The notes beneath the pieces are model-generated. The model was not told the origin of the DNA. It made no database searches and saw nothing but the letters and a program-made list of their open reading frames with translations. DNA of 64,000 nucleotides, taken from positions 620,001-684,000 of the forward strand of contig NZ_CP025197.1 in assembly GCF_002844395.1 (NCBI RefSeq), written 5' to 3'. Positions within the stretch are counted from its first letter, which is position 1. Every line of letters starts with the position of its first letter. Source of the stretch: Acetivibrio saccincola. Its GTDB lineage: Bacteria > Bacillota > Clostridia > Acetivibrionales > Acetivibrionaceae. The position numbers and the translations under genes were made by a program. Positions 55,631 to 64,000 of the stretch are shown in pieces.

Positions 55631-56712
55631 AAAAGAGTTTTGTTATTTATTTATTAATATTTCTGATATTAGGTATTGCTCTGGCTAAGATAACTTCCAT
55701 TTTGATTGAAAACTATGAGTTCAAAAGTATAAATAAATATATTAGAAGTGATATTATAGATGGAAGAGAATATTATACTCCATCAAAACAGAATTTATCC
55801 GGTTTTAAAAACTATATGTATAAAGTGCTGTTTCTTTATAAAGACCTTGCTGTAATTATCCATAGCATATTATTCTCTTTAATTGGATTTTATATATATT
55901 ATTTACATAAATTACGGGAGCCAATTAATTATATTTGTAATATCAGAGAAGATAATATTGATGATATACCTGATGGAGACAATGAGCTTATATTTGCATG
56001 TAAAAAGATTACCAATGAGATGAAAAGCCTGCAGGAAGAAAAGATTAAGGTTTGGAATCAATATGATGCTTTTAATCACATGGTGTCATCTATGAGCCAT
56101 GATATGAAAAATCCTCTAGCTATAGTAAAGGGCAACGTAGATATATTAGAAATGATAGATATAGAAAGTGATAACAATATAAAATCAGAAACTATACAGT
56201 CTATAAAGAAGAATTTAATTCGGATAGAAAAATATTTAGATCGTGTTAATTATCTGCAGTCTATGGATCAATTAAAAATAAACAAAAAGTCTATTCATAT
56301 TTTGGATTTTATTGAAACATTAAAGAATAATGTTAAAATGTTAAATTCCAATAAACATATCCATTGGATTATTCCTAAAGAAGATATAATCATAAATATT
56401 GATACACATCACATAGAAGAAGGCTTTGAGAATGTATTAAATAATGCATTAACCTATGCAAATTCAAATATCTATATAAATATAGAAGTAAAGGATAAAA
56501 AAATGTTAATATCCATCAAAGATGATGGCAAAGGATTTAGCGGAGAAGCCCTTAAGTATGCAACTCAAAAATTCTATTCAGAGAATTCACAGTCCGAAAA
56601 TATGGGATTAGGTCTAAATATAACAAAACATATACTAAAGAAGCATGGTGGAGAATTAATAATAAAAAATCACAATAATGGAGCATTGGTAGAAATGATA
56701 ATTAATTTATAG
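55620..56712 (+). pseudogene. Sensor histidine kinase with a one-base frameshift near the start
   Basis: The likely start is ATG 55620, overlapping the regulator stop. The six-A run at 55629-55634 puts the rest out of frame; with five A the protein reads MESKKSFVIYLLIFLILGIA, an expected membrane span. All later parts are intact: second span (AVIIHSILFSLIGFYIYYL), H-box SHDMKNPLAIVKGN (His ~150), N-box FENVLNNALTYANSN, G1 DDGKGF and G2 GLGLNITKHIL. Without the fix, only the frame from TTG 55702 is translated. Slippage or sequencing error is possible. Confidence 0.8.
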
Positions 56713-56776
56713 AACTTGAAAAAGAATTGAAAATTATTTGTTACACTCTTCTTAAAGAAAAGGAGAGTGTATTTTT

Positions 56777-57655
56777 ATGTCAGAAAGAATTGAAATAAAA
56801 AATTTAAATGTTAGCTATGGAAATAAACAAGTATTATTTGATGTATCTCTAACAATAGATAGGGGTATGTTTGGCCTTTTAGGAAGAAACGGAGCCGGCA
56901 AATCTACCTTGATGAAGGCATTAGTTGGGCTGGTTCCCATCAAATCCGGGGAAATAAGCATATGTGGTATTTTAAGTGAGAACAAAAAAGATATACGCTC
57001 TATAATTGGGTATTTACCGCAGGAATTTAATATGTATCCTAATATGAAAGTGGATGAGGCTTTGGACTATTTAGGAACATTATCGGAAATGAGGTCTAAA
57101 GTGTTGAGGAAGAGAATAGAAGAGATTTTAGAAATTGTAAATCTTAAAGAGGACAGGAATTTGAAGATAAAGACTTTATCCGGAGGAATGAAAAGAAGAT
57201 TAGGTATTGCTCAAGCAATACTTCATAATCCAAAGGTATTAATTGTTGACGAACCTACAGCCGGACTTGATCCTGAAGAAAGAATTCGATTTAGGAATCT
57301 ATTGTCTAATTTAGCTGAAGATAAGATAGTTATTTTATCTACTCATATCGTTGGAGATATAGAAATGACCTGTAACCGATTATCCGTTTTAAACAATGGA
57401 AAAATCATATTTGATGGAACTACAAAGGAAATTGTAGATTCTGCTAAAGGATTTACCTATGAGGTAAAAGTACCAAAATCTCAAATTTATGATTTTAAGA
57501 ATCGGTATGTAATAACTGCACAAAAGGATTTTGGAGATTATGTAGAAATGAAATTGCTTTTTAAAGGAAAACCGGATGACAAATTTGTGCCGGTAAATCC
57601 TACCATTGAAGATGGATATTTAAACTTACTCTATGATATAGGAGGAACCAAATAA
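56777..57655 (+). CDS. ABC exporter ATP-binding protein
   Basis: A 292-residue ATPase with Walker A GRNGAGKSTLM, Q-loop IGYLPQEFNMYPNMK, signature TLSGGMKRRLG, Walker B VLIVDEPTAGLDPE and H-loop STHIVGDIE. AAAGGAGAG precedes the start. It lies 65 bases after the histidine kinase and overlaps the next permease by one base. It resembles exporters of lantibiotics or antimicrobial peptides controlled by an adjacent two-component system, but no substrate is evident. Confidence 0.9.
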   Translation: MSERIEIKNLNVSYGNKQVLFDVSLTIDRGMFGLLGRNGAGKSTLMKALVGLVPIKSGEISICGILSENKKDIRSIIGYLPQEFNMYPNMKVDEALDYLGTLSEMRSKVLRKRIEEILEIVNLKEDRNLKIKTLSGGMKRRLGIAQAILHNPKVLIVDEPTAGLDPEERIRFRNLLSNLAEDKIVILSTHIVGDIEMTCNRLSVLNNGKIIFDGTTKEIVDSAKGFTYEVKVPKSQIYDFKNRYVITAQKDFGDYVEMKLLFKGKPDDKFVPVNPTIEDGYLNLLYDIGGTK

Positions 57656-58902
57656 TGAGACTTTTTATATTGGAAATCAGACGATGTTTAAAAAATCCAT
57701 TCTTTTGGATTGTTAGTATAGTACTGTTTCTTTTTGTTAACTCTCAATTTTCAGGGGATGCATCCGGGTGGAGCATAAAAAAACCGGTCCCGGGACAAGA
57801 AAGTTATGGAACATCTATCACAGAGGACATGAGTGTAATTCGTCAGCAATCCTTAGTAAATTTATTAGCAGAGTACTCAAACAATAGATATACTACTTAT
57901 CCTTATGGATTTTATAGAAATATAGAATTGAATACAAAGAAAAATGAGGCAATGGAGAAGCTTTTATCAGCCCTAACAGGCATGTCAATTGAAAAAATTA
58001 AATCTATTCAAAGTTTTTCAGAATCTGGCCATAGTGCCATAGAAGGGGATAAGGTATTGTTCCCTGAAGAGGTAGATGAAGTGGTAAATTCCACCAAAAA
58101 CAATATAACTGATGATGATTATTTAAATTTAATGGATAAAGTAGACCAATTACTTGGAGGAGGCAGTCCTTATTCAAAAAGACTCATTGCTTCAAGGTTT
58201 GGGAGAATTCCTAAGAGTTATGAAGAAGCTTTACAGGAATACAACGATATGCTTTACAAAGATAAAATAACCGGTGCTTTTGCCAGGCTATTTTGTGATT
58301 ATGCAGGAATAGCAGTTGGATTTTTACCTATATTTTTAGTGGTAGCATTTTGGTATCAGGACAGAAAAACAAATATAAGTCATACACTGTATTCAAAAAA
58401 AGCATCTTCATCTAAGCTTATATTATCAAGATTTTTTGCAATGCTTATATTATTTACATTTATTATTATGCTTATGGCAACTTTCTATAATATAAAAATT
58501 ATAGGTGTAAACGGAATAGAAAACACTGACCCTTTTGCCTTTTATAAATATTCTTTCCTTTGGCTGATACCAACTTTAATGGTAGTTTTGTCAGTTGGTA
58601 TGTTTACAACAATATTAACAAATTCTCCTGTAGGAATTATAGCTATGTTAGGCTGGTGGTTTATAGCCATGTTTGGAAGCGAAGCTAACATGCGGGGTGG
58701 ATATGGTTTTCAGTTATTCCTAAGACACAACATTTTAGGTGATACGAAAGTTTATCTAAATAATATTCATATAGTCCTATTAAATCGTGGAATTTATATA
58801 ACAATAAGTGCAATTCTAGTTCTAATATCTATAAAAATATACAATAAAAAGAGAAAAGGGGAGATTTATAGTGGAAGCAGCAAGAAAAATAATAAAAAAT
58901 GA
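57655..58902 (+). CDS. ABC-2-type membrane permease
   Basis: A 415-residue protein. The first span (FFWIVSIVLFLFVNSQF) is followed by a ~190-residue extracellular loop, then at least five spans (VGFLPIFLVVAFWYQ; FAMLILFTFIIMLMATF; LIPTLMVVLSVGMFTTI and so on). A start ATG at 57655 overlaps the ATPase stop. It forms the membrane part of the exporter together with the next gene. Confidence 0.85.
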   Translation: MRLFILEIRRCLKNPFFWIVSIVLFLFVNSQFSGDASGWSIKKPVPGQESYGTSITEDMSVIRQQSLVNLLAEYSNNRYTTYPYGFYRNIELNTKKNEAMEKLLSALTGMSIEKIKSIQSFSESGHSAIEGDKVLFPEEVDEVVNSTKNNITDDDYLNLMDKVDQLLGGGSPYSKRLIASRFGRIPKSYEEALQEYNDMLYKDKITGAFARLFCDYAGIAVGFLPIFLVVAFWYQDRKTNISHTLYSKKASSSKLILSRFFAMLILFTFIIMLMATFYNIKIIGVNGIENTDPFAFYKYSFLWLIPTLMVVLSVGMFTTILTNSPVGIIAMLGWWFIAMFGSEANMRGGYGFQLFLRHNILGDTKVYLNNIHIVLLNRGIYITISAILVLISIKIYNKKRKGEIYSGSSKKNNKK

Positions 58903-59485
58903 GATTAAACATCATACCTATGGTCCGATTATTACCTCTTTTATTGTGTATTTATTAATATTTGTGCTATTTGGACTGGTGGAGTTAAAGAAGGATATAG
59001 TGATTATGATTGTGGAAAGATTTTTGCCGTTAATGGGAATAATATTAATTTCTCCATGCTTTCAATATGAAATGGATTATGGAATAGAGGATGTTATACG
59101 CTCAAAGTCAACCGGTATTCTTACAACTTATTTAATAAGGCTAATATTAAGAATATTTATCTATGGAATGCTTACCTTTTTATTTATTGCATTAATAAAA
59201 ATTACAGACTCCCAAGTGGAAATGGCATTATATTTCTTTCAATCATTTTCATTAGGGTTATTGTTAGGGTCGTTAGGTTTTTTTGCATTTGGTATTAGTT
59301 CTAATTTAATAGGGGTATACTTAGTTCCAATACTATATTATTTACTAAATTGGATGCCTAATTGGAAAGTCCTTGGAGACTTTTATCTTTTTAGATTAAG
59401 GTATGGTCTTGAACCTAAAATAGGACTAAATATTTTTATAGCTATAATATTTCTAACTGTTGGGTTATATGCTAATAGAAAATAA
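58871..59485 (+). CDS. Second ABC-2-type membrane subunit
   Basis: A 204-residue hydrophobic protein from GTG 58871, with GGGGAG upstream, overlapping the previous gene by 32 bases. Six spans are seen (ITSFIVYLLIFVLFGL; FLPLMGIILISPCF; GMLTFLFIALIKI and so on). It is shorter than its partner. Two unequal permeases after one ATPase are common in clostridial peptide-type exporters. It is the last gene of the two-component/ABC operon. Confidence 0.8.
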   Translation: MEAARKIIKNEIKHHTYGPIITSFIVYLLIFVLFGLVELKKDIVIMIVERFLPLMGIILISPCFQYEMDYGIEDVIRSKSTGILTTYLIRLILRIFIYGMLTFLFIALIKITDSQVEMALYFFQSFSLGLLLGSLGFFAFGISSNLIGVYLVPILYYLLNWMPNWKVLGDFYLFRLRYGLEPKIGLNIFIAIIFLTVGLYANRK

Positions 59486-59539
59486 ATTAATGGAATACTC
59501 TAGTAGAATTAGTAAGTTAGATGTTATAATGAGTTAAGA

Positions 59540-59754
59540 TGGTCAAGTTGGCAGTTATTCGTCAATATGCTGACGGTGATACAGTTATCTCAGAATTTAT
59601 TATGGAGGGTACTCATCGCACCGGTAGTGATTCCTGTTCTTGCAGACAAATCAATTCCAACCTATGTGTACGATGACAGCCTTGTTTTAGGCAATATGAT
59701 GCTCGCCGCTCATTCTTTAGGGCTGGGAAGCTGCTGGATACATCGAGCAAATTA
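59540..59754 (+). pseudogene. Nitroreductase remnant
   Basis: IAPVVIPVLADKSIPTYVYD followed by DSLVLGNMMLAAHSLGLGSC and WIHRA is the conserved C-terminal half of FMN nitroreductases. The N-terminal part is absent, and the sequence runs straight into a radical-SAM fragment. No start codon or ribosome site is convincing. The piece is too short to fold as a nitroreductase. Confidence 0.75.
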
Positions 59755-60470
59755 TAAATGTACTTCTATGTGCAGACACTGCTGTTATTCCTGTTCTCCA
59801 AAGTGGCCTGATGACTATATGACATCTGCTGTGGCGGATGAGGTATTTTATATATTAAGAAGTTTAGGCTGCTATCATGTGCATATCGGTGGCGGAGAGC
59901 CCCTTATTAAGCCTGATAAAATTCTGGATGTTCTTGATGCTGCCCGGAAAAACAATATTGAAATTGAATATATTGAAACAAATTCCTCGTGGTACAGGGA
60001 TGAAACGTCAACAAATGCCATACTTAAAGAGTTAAAAGATCACGGGGTAAACACACTGCTTATATCCATAGACCCGTTCCACAATGAATATATTCCGTTT
60101 TAGAAGGTGAAAGCTTTAATTAAGGCCTGTTCAAAGGCGGGAATGAACGTATTTCCCTGGTTGATGGAATTCTGGGATGATATTGATGCCTCTGTACGGA
60201 AACTTCATTCCCCAGTCGTGCCCGGGCTTTTCAATCCCTTTAAGGGAACTGGTGCATGGGGCAGACCCTGGAAAATACCCGATATTTAACAGTCTGAAAT
60301 CTGAAGGTATAGGCGGCTTTGTAGAACTTGCCGTAAAGGAATATGGATATAAGCCAAGAGAAGAGTATGTAGAAAAATGCGATCTGTGTTATGATATAAG
60401 GAATTACCTGGTTTTGGAGTTAGGGCTGGACCTTGCTGACCTGAAGCCGGTAAACCATTATAAATATTAA
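59755..60470 (+). pseudogene. Radical SAM protein remnant with two breaks
   Basis: YKCTSMCRHCCYSCSPKWPD has the C-x3-C-x2-C cluster that binds the 4Fe-4S and SAM, followed by the GGGEPL motif. A stop at 60100 (after DPFHNEYIPF), a gap, then a frame change at about 60200-60280 separate the later parts (LIKACSKAGMNVFPWLMEFW; GFVELAVKEYGYKPREEYVE; CDLCYDIRNYL), which match the C-terminal half of such enzymes. It is a decayed gene fused at its 5' side to a nitroreductase piece. Confidence 0.78.
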
Positions 60471-60739
60471 ACAGTTTAGGAACGGTGCAATCGTAAAGAA
60501 GAAAACAAAACAATGCACTTATACAGCCTCATTACCAGTAAGAGTTACAAAAAGCCTGCAGGCAAATAAATATCCCTCATACAAAAAATGCATTCATAAA
60601 CCTAATTTTCTACTTATAAGAGCTAGAAAAAATAACTGATCAGAATTGGATAGCTTTTTTAATGTCCTGTTACAATTTTAGGTTTTTATTCTTAAGTAGT
60701 TGATTTATAAATGCTTCAGTTTCATTTTTATATTATAAA
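60471..60739. other. Gap between the radical-SAM remnant and abiE
   Basis: No supported gene. There is a weak inverted repeat, GAGCTA / TAGCTTTTTT at about 60629-60660, which could be a terminator. The rest is AT-rich and leads to the abiE promoter. Confidence 0.4.
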
Positions 60740-60828
60740 GTTAATGTTTTTATTAATCTATTGTAAAAATACAAAACTTAAATTATAATAGTATTAAATT
60801 ATACTGGAAAGTTAATGATATTATTAAC
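60740..60828 (+). promoter_or_regulatory. abiE promoter with two matching operators
   Basis: TTGTAA (60761-60766) and TATAAT (60784-60789) are spaced by 17. Two dyads of the same kind, GTTAAT-N6-ATTAAT (60740-60757) and GTTAAT-N6-ATTAAC (60811-60828), flank the promoter 71 bp apart on centres. AbiEi antitoxins are known to repress their own promoter by binding paired inverted repeats, which fits. Confidence 0.75.
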
Positions 60829-60860
60829 CTAAAAGAAAAATATGAAACCGAGTGATTAAT

Positions 60861-61619
60861 ATGAAGTATTACGAAGATTTTTTGAAACTTGAGGTGTTTA
60901 ACCTTGAAGATGCTCAAAAAGTTGTAGGGAGCACAGAAAATGCAAAAGTCATATTAAATTCATATGTAAAAAAAGGCCTTATAAAACATGTGCGTCGAAA
61001 CTTGTATTGTGCTGTTAACTTGGAAAACAGAGAAGCTACGGCTGACCGGTATTTAGTTGCAAGCAAAATAAATAATAATGCTTATTTGACTTACCACTCT
61101 GCTTTTGAGGTCCATGGATTATCCCACCAAGTAAGTTTTTTAGTATATGTAGCATCCGAGCAAAAGATATCTGATTTTGAATTTGAAGGCGTTTTATACA
61201 AATATGTAGGCATAGGAATTCAGGAAGGAATTACTCACTACCGTCTGAATAATAAAATTAGGCTTACGGACCTTGAAAGAACAGTTGTTGATTCACTGGA
61301 TAGATTAGATTATTGCGGCGGTGTCTATGAGCTGGATGAGATAATAAAAATATGCAGGGTTCTTGATGAAGCAAAACTGGCAAAATATCTTGAAATGTAT
61401 GATAAACAGATACTTTATAAAAAAGCAGGTTATTTTCTGGAACGATATCAGCAGTCTTTAGGGATAACAGATGGTTTTTTGAGTCAGATAGAAAAAAGGA
61501 CAGGGAATACGAAAAGTTATTTAGATGAAGAAGCAAAAAACGGTAACGGTATACTCATAAAACGCTGGAGTCTCATAGTGCCAAAACCTCTGGAAGGAAA
61601 GGGTGATGTTTTTGTTTAG
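60861..61619 (+). CDS. abiEi: AbiEi-family antitoxin
   Basis: A 252-residue protein. The N-terminal winged helix (FNLEDAQKVVGSTENAKVIL; KKGLIKHVRRNLYCAVNLEN) and the central AYLTYHSAFEVHGLSHQVSF plus LTDLERTVVDSLDRLDYCGG match AbiEi. The antitoxin acts as an autorepressor and protects from the nucleotidyltransferase toxin (type IV-like system). ATG 60861 is chosen; GTG 60852 is an alternative. It overlaps the toxin gene by 14 bases. It is intact. Confidence 0.85.
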   Translation: MKYYEDFLKLEVFNLEDAQKVVGSTENAKVILNSYVKKGLIKHVRRNLYCAVNLENREATADRYLVASKINNNAYLTYHSAFEVHGLSHQVSFLVYVASEQKISDFEFEGVLYKYVGIGIQEGITHYRLNNKIRLTDLERTVVDSLDRLDYCGGVYELDEIIKICRVLDEAKLAKYLEMYDKQILYKKAGYFLERYQQSLGITDGFLSQIEKRTGNTKSYLDEEAKNGNGILIKRWSLIVPKPLEGKGDVFV

Positions 61620-62265
61620 GTCAGATAAAAAATATTACCTCGAACTTTCTGAAAAGACAGGATTTCACAAAGATGTAATAGAGAAAGTTCACCGACTAAT
61701 ATTGATACTGGAATTTATAAATAGCAATGCTTTTTTAAGAGAGCGATTAGTTCTAAAGGGCGGAACTGCTTTAAACCTAACCGTTTTTGCTTTGCCCAGA
61801 TTATCTGTGGATATCGATCTGGATTTTCACTCCTATGATAACAGAGAGAAGGTGCTTGAGGAACGGATAAGGGTAAGAGAAATACTACATGGATACTTAG
61901 AGAGGGAAGGATATGGTATTTCGAAAAAATCCAAAGATTATTTTGCTTTGGAATCCATTGTAGCTCGTTTCCAAAACAATGCGAGTAATTATGATAATAT
62001 AAAAATTGAAATCAACTATTCCTTAAGACATCATATTTGGCTACCTGTGATGAGAAAAATAAATACAGAGATTTTTGGCATTAGGGGAGAAGTTAAAACA
62101 TTACACTATATCGAGCTTTTAGCTGCTAAAACAGCAGCCTTGTTTAACCGTCTTGCGGCAAGGGATTTTTATGATTTATATAATGTGAAAAAGTATAGTA
62201 TCCTTTCTGAAAAGGTCTTGCAAAATATTTGGCAAAGTACATGGCATCACCACCAATCAGTGTAA
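61606..62265 (+). pseudogene. abiEii: AbiEii-family nucleotidyltransferase toxin, C-terminally truncated
   Basis: The first ~210 residues carry the AbiEii core: VLKGGTALNLTVFALPRLSV and DIDLDF with the catalytic G-x-T and D-x-D, then AAKTAALFNRLAARDFYDLY. Normal length is about 280-300. After LSEKVLQNIW the frame enters an IS91-type fragment and ends QSTWHHHQSV. The toxin is possibly inactive. The catalytic residues are all present, so reduced or altered activity cannot be excluded. Confidence 0.78.
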
Positions 62266-62768
62266 GGAGAATCATCAGATATGACGGTGAAACAGTAACA
62301 TATTGGTATAATGATCATGAAACAAAAGCTAGAAAAGAAGAGAGTTTGGATGTGTTGACCTTTATAGGTCGTATGGTACAGCATATACTTCCGAAGGGAT
62401 TTCAACGTATAAGATATTATGGTTTGCAGGCAACAAAAACATATGAAAAATGGAGTCAAGTGATAAAAGAAGGTCTTAAGAACTTTTGTAAAGTAGTACA
62501 AGGAGTTTATGAAGTAATTGAATCTAGGAATTATAGACAAAGATATAAAGAAAGTAGTGGGAAGGACCCGTTAAAGTGTCCTTTTTGCGGGAGTGAAATG
62601 AAAGTATGGAAAATATGGCATCCGATATATGGAGTAATATATGACGAAGAGAAAAATATCAGACAGGGAAAGTATGAAAAATATTCTAAACCAAGAGATA
62701 GAGGAGGATGTACCCTTCGGGGGTGCACCAGAATATTACAAATATCGATGTTCTCATTGTCACTTTGA
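62229..62768 (+). pseudogene. IS91-like Y2 transposase, C-terminal fragment
   Basis: KYMASPPISVRRIIRYDGET, TFIGRMVQHILPKGFQRIRY and YGLQATKTYEKWSQ match the C-terminal half of IS91-family rolling-circle transposases. CPFCGSEMKVWKIWHPIYG is the usual zinc finger. The N-terminal HUH part is absent. The frame may go off near its end (KPRDRGGCTLRGC...). It truncates the AbiEii gene at about 62235. Confidence 0.75.
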
Positions 62769-62901
62769 GAACACAATGAATGAGGCCAATGTAGATGTGG
62801 CTTTCGGTTGGACTAAGAAAAGGACAAAATGTTCAAGGGGGTTAATGCCCGTACTTGAATGTCCCATTTGTTCATGCTTAACATATGAATGTGTGGATTA
62901 A
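62641..62901 (+). CDS. Small zinc-ribbon protein overlapping the IS91 fragment
   Basis: An 86-residue protein. ATG 62641 has GGAG six bases upstream; ATG 62674 is an alternative. The core is YRCSHCHFENTMNEANVDVA and LECPICSCLTYECVD, a CxxC...CxxC zinc ribbon, preceded by a short acidic lead. It overlaps the transposase end by about 128 bases in another frame. Small zinc-ribbon proteins do occur beside transposases of this kind, but no function is known to me. Confidence 0.6.
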   Translation: MTKRKISDRESMKNILNQEIEEDVPFGGAPEYYKYRCSHCHFENTMNEANVDVAFGWTKKRTKCSRGLMPVLECPICSCLTYECVD

Positions 62902-62931
62902 AAAAGTCCGCCCGATAGGGCGATAAGTTCA

Positions 62932-63792
62932 ATGAATAATGCAATGGCATACATTGAGGAGCACTTAACTGATGATATTGATTATAGTGAAGTATCAAAA
63001 ATTGCTTGCTGCTCAGAGTATCATTTTAAAAGGATGTTTTCTTTCTTATCAGGAATTGGTTTGTCAGAATATATTCGAAGAAGGAAATTAACGCTGGCTG
63101 CCCTTGATTTGAAAGGTACAAATTTGAGAATAATCGATGTTGCTGTTAAATATGGTTATGATTCAGCTGATGCATTCTCTCGTGCTTTTCATTCCCTGCA
63201 TGGCATTCTTCCTTCTGAAGCAAGAAGTGAGAACACACAGTTAAAAGCCTATCCTCGAATGACCTTTCAATTATCAATTAAAGGAGGATGCGAAATGAAC
63301 TATCGTATTGTTGAGAAAGGACATTTTAAGATCGTAGGATTTAAGAAGAGAGTTCCAATTATTTTTAATGGTGTAAATCCGGAGATTGCAAAAATGACCG
63401 AACTTTTAACACCAGAGGTTATTAAACAGTTAAAAGCAATTTCAAATGTAGAACCAACAGGTATTATTAGTGCTTCAGCTAATTTTCCGGAAGGTAGAAT
63501 GGAAGAGAAAGGAGAATTAGACCATTACATCGGGGTAGCAACAACAAGTAATGAAACTGCAGATTTTGATGTATTAGAAATTGATGGTAGTACCTGGGCT
63601 ATATTTGAATCGATTGGACCATTTCCGGAAACACTTCAAAATGTGTGGGGAAGAATATACTCAGAGTGGTTTCCGTCTTCAGGGTATGAGGCAGCCCCAG
63701 GTCCTGAAATTTTGTGGAACGAGAGTCCTGATACTGGAAATCCAAAGTATCGAAGCGAAATCTGGATTCCGGTAAAGAAAAAAGACTATTAA
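62932..63792 (+). CDS. AraC-family regulator with GyrI-like effector domain
   Basis: A 286-residue protein. Residues 1-100 are an AraC HTH pair ([40 protein letters not shown], with [15 protein letters not shown]). Residues 120-286 are a GyrI-like domain ([57 protein letters not shown]), a fold that binds small hydrophobic drugs. The usual first few residues before the HTH (a W-I/V-E-R helix) are not seen, so the 5' end may be slightly shortened; no strong ribosome site precedes ATG 62932. Similar proteins activate multidrug exporters. Confidence 0.85.
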   Translation: MNNAMAYIEEHLTDDIDYSEVSKIACCSEYHFKRMFSFLSGIGLSEYIRRRKLTLAALDLKGTNLRIIDVAVKYGYDSADAFSRAFHSLHGILPSEARSENTQLKAYPRMTFQLSIKGGCEMNYRIVEKGHFKIVGFKKRVPIIFNGVNPEIAKMTELLTPEVIKQLKAISNVEPTGIISASANFPEGRMEEKGELDHYIGVATTSNETADFDVLEIDGSTWAIFESIGPFPETLQNVWGRIYSEWFPSSGYEAAPGPEILWNESPDTGNPKYRSEIWIPVKKKDY

Positions 63793-63883
63793 TTACAGAA
63801 ATATTTTTGATTGAGGGAACTTCCTAGTTAAGTACCCTTTTCATATACAATACAGGTAAAATCTTAAAAAGTGACAAGAAAGT
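63793..63883. other. Gap before the window end
   Basis: No gene seen. The sequence leads into a fragment read at 63884. Confidence 0.5.
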
Positions 63884-64000
63884 GGTGTAACCATACCCTG
63901 GAACACTCTTGTCTTATCAGTAGTATTGTTTGTTGTTATCCCGCTGGCTGGTGGTATAATTACCCGTAATTACATCACAAAAAAGCGAGGACTCGATTAC
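63884..64000 (+). pseudogene. ACR3-type arsenite transporter fragment (runs off the window)
   Basis: One frame reads GVTIPWNTLVLSVVLFVVIP followed by LAGGIITRNYITKKRGLDY to the window end. This matches an internal membrane segment of ACR3 arsenite carriers, including the IPLAGG loop. A TGA at 63873-63875 lies just upstream and no start codon is visible, so the 5' part is missing or displaced. The rest of the gene may continue beyond the window. Confidence 0.55.

Noticed and set aside
1-64000. tRNA or rRNA genes
   Set aside because: I looked for CCA-type acceptor and GTTCRA-type T-loop patterns near the island edges and saw none; a dedicated scan could still find one.

Overview
The window looks like a low-GC Gram-positive chromosome of the class Clostridia. 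Coding is A/T-rich, ribosome binding sites are strong AGGAGG types, TTG and GTG starts are common, and the mobile elements (ISLre2, IS1634, ISL3, IS21) and clostridial ABC/BlaI/two-component modules fit that group. I cannot name a species. There are few housekeeping genes: an ABC exporter end (1-1032), rplM-rpsI (1496-2350) and a CNNM/CorC membrane protein (31759-33006). The rest is accessory DNA.

Region 1 (2355-31523) reads as a defence island placed directly behind rpsI. Both ends carry a ~460 bp block with ~21-22 bp GAGCAAACT-type repeats. The outermost repeats are inverted relative to each other, begin TGT and end ACA, and have ATTGG next to each outer edge. Beside the left end is a tnsA-like gene, cut near its end by an IS21-type insertion, in which two of the three catalytic residues are replaced. 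I read the island as the relic of a Tn7-like transposon whose tnsB, tnsC and tnsD are gone. Its cargo is a complete six-gene type I BREX system (brxA-brxB-brxC-pglX-pglZ-brxL, 6859-19923), two small unknown genes, a tyrosine recombinase, an ISLre2 element with a perfect 9-bp target duplication, a two-gene Hachiman-like system (hamA-hamB, with a HIRAN-like domain on the helicase), and an ArsR-controlled ABC exporter with its own palindromic operator.

Region 2 (33000-50300) is an insertion-sequence graveyard. It holds a DDE/AAA+ element with repeat-rich ends, an IstA fragment, an ISL3 element that cut a ferredoxin-type gene, a blaI-blaR1 pair with visible operators, an Rhs tail fused to a copied piece of a response regulator, a sugar-isomerase-like gene, a truncated lgt-like gene, a second ISLre2 copy in inverted orientation, IS1634, and a decayed second ISLre2 type.

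Region 3 (50300-64000) carries an XRE regulator, a HigBA-type toxin-antitoxin pair with a 33-bp dyad, a second BlaI, a lipoprotein, a two-component system driving an ABC exporter, a nitroreductase/radical-SAM chimera, an AbiE toxin-antitoxin pair whose toxin is cut by an IS91-type fragment, an AraC/GyrI regulator, and the start of an ACR3-like arsenite exporter fragment.

Several disrupted genes differ from an intact frame by one base in an A or T run (histidine kinase, second ISLre2 transposase, ISL3 transposase). Sequencing error is therefore a live alternative to decay for those genes.
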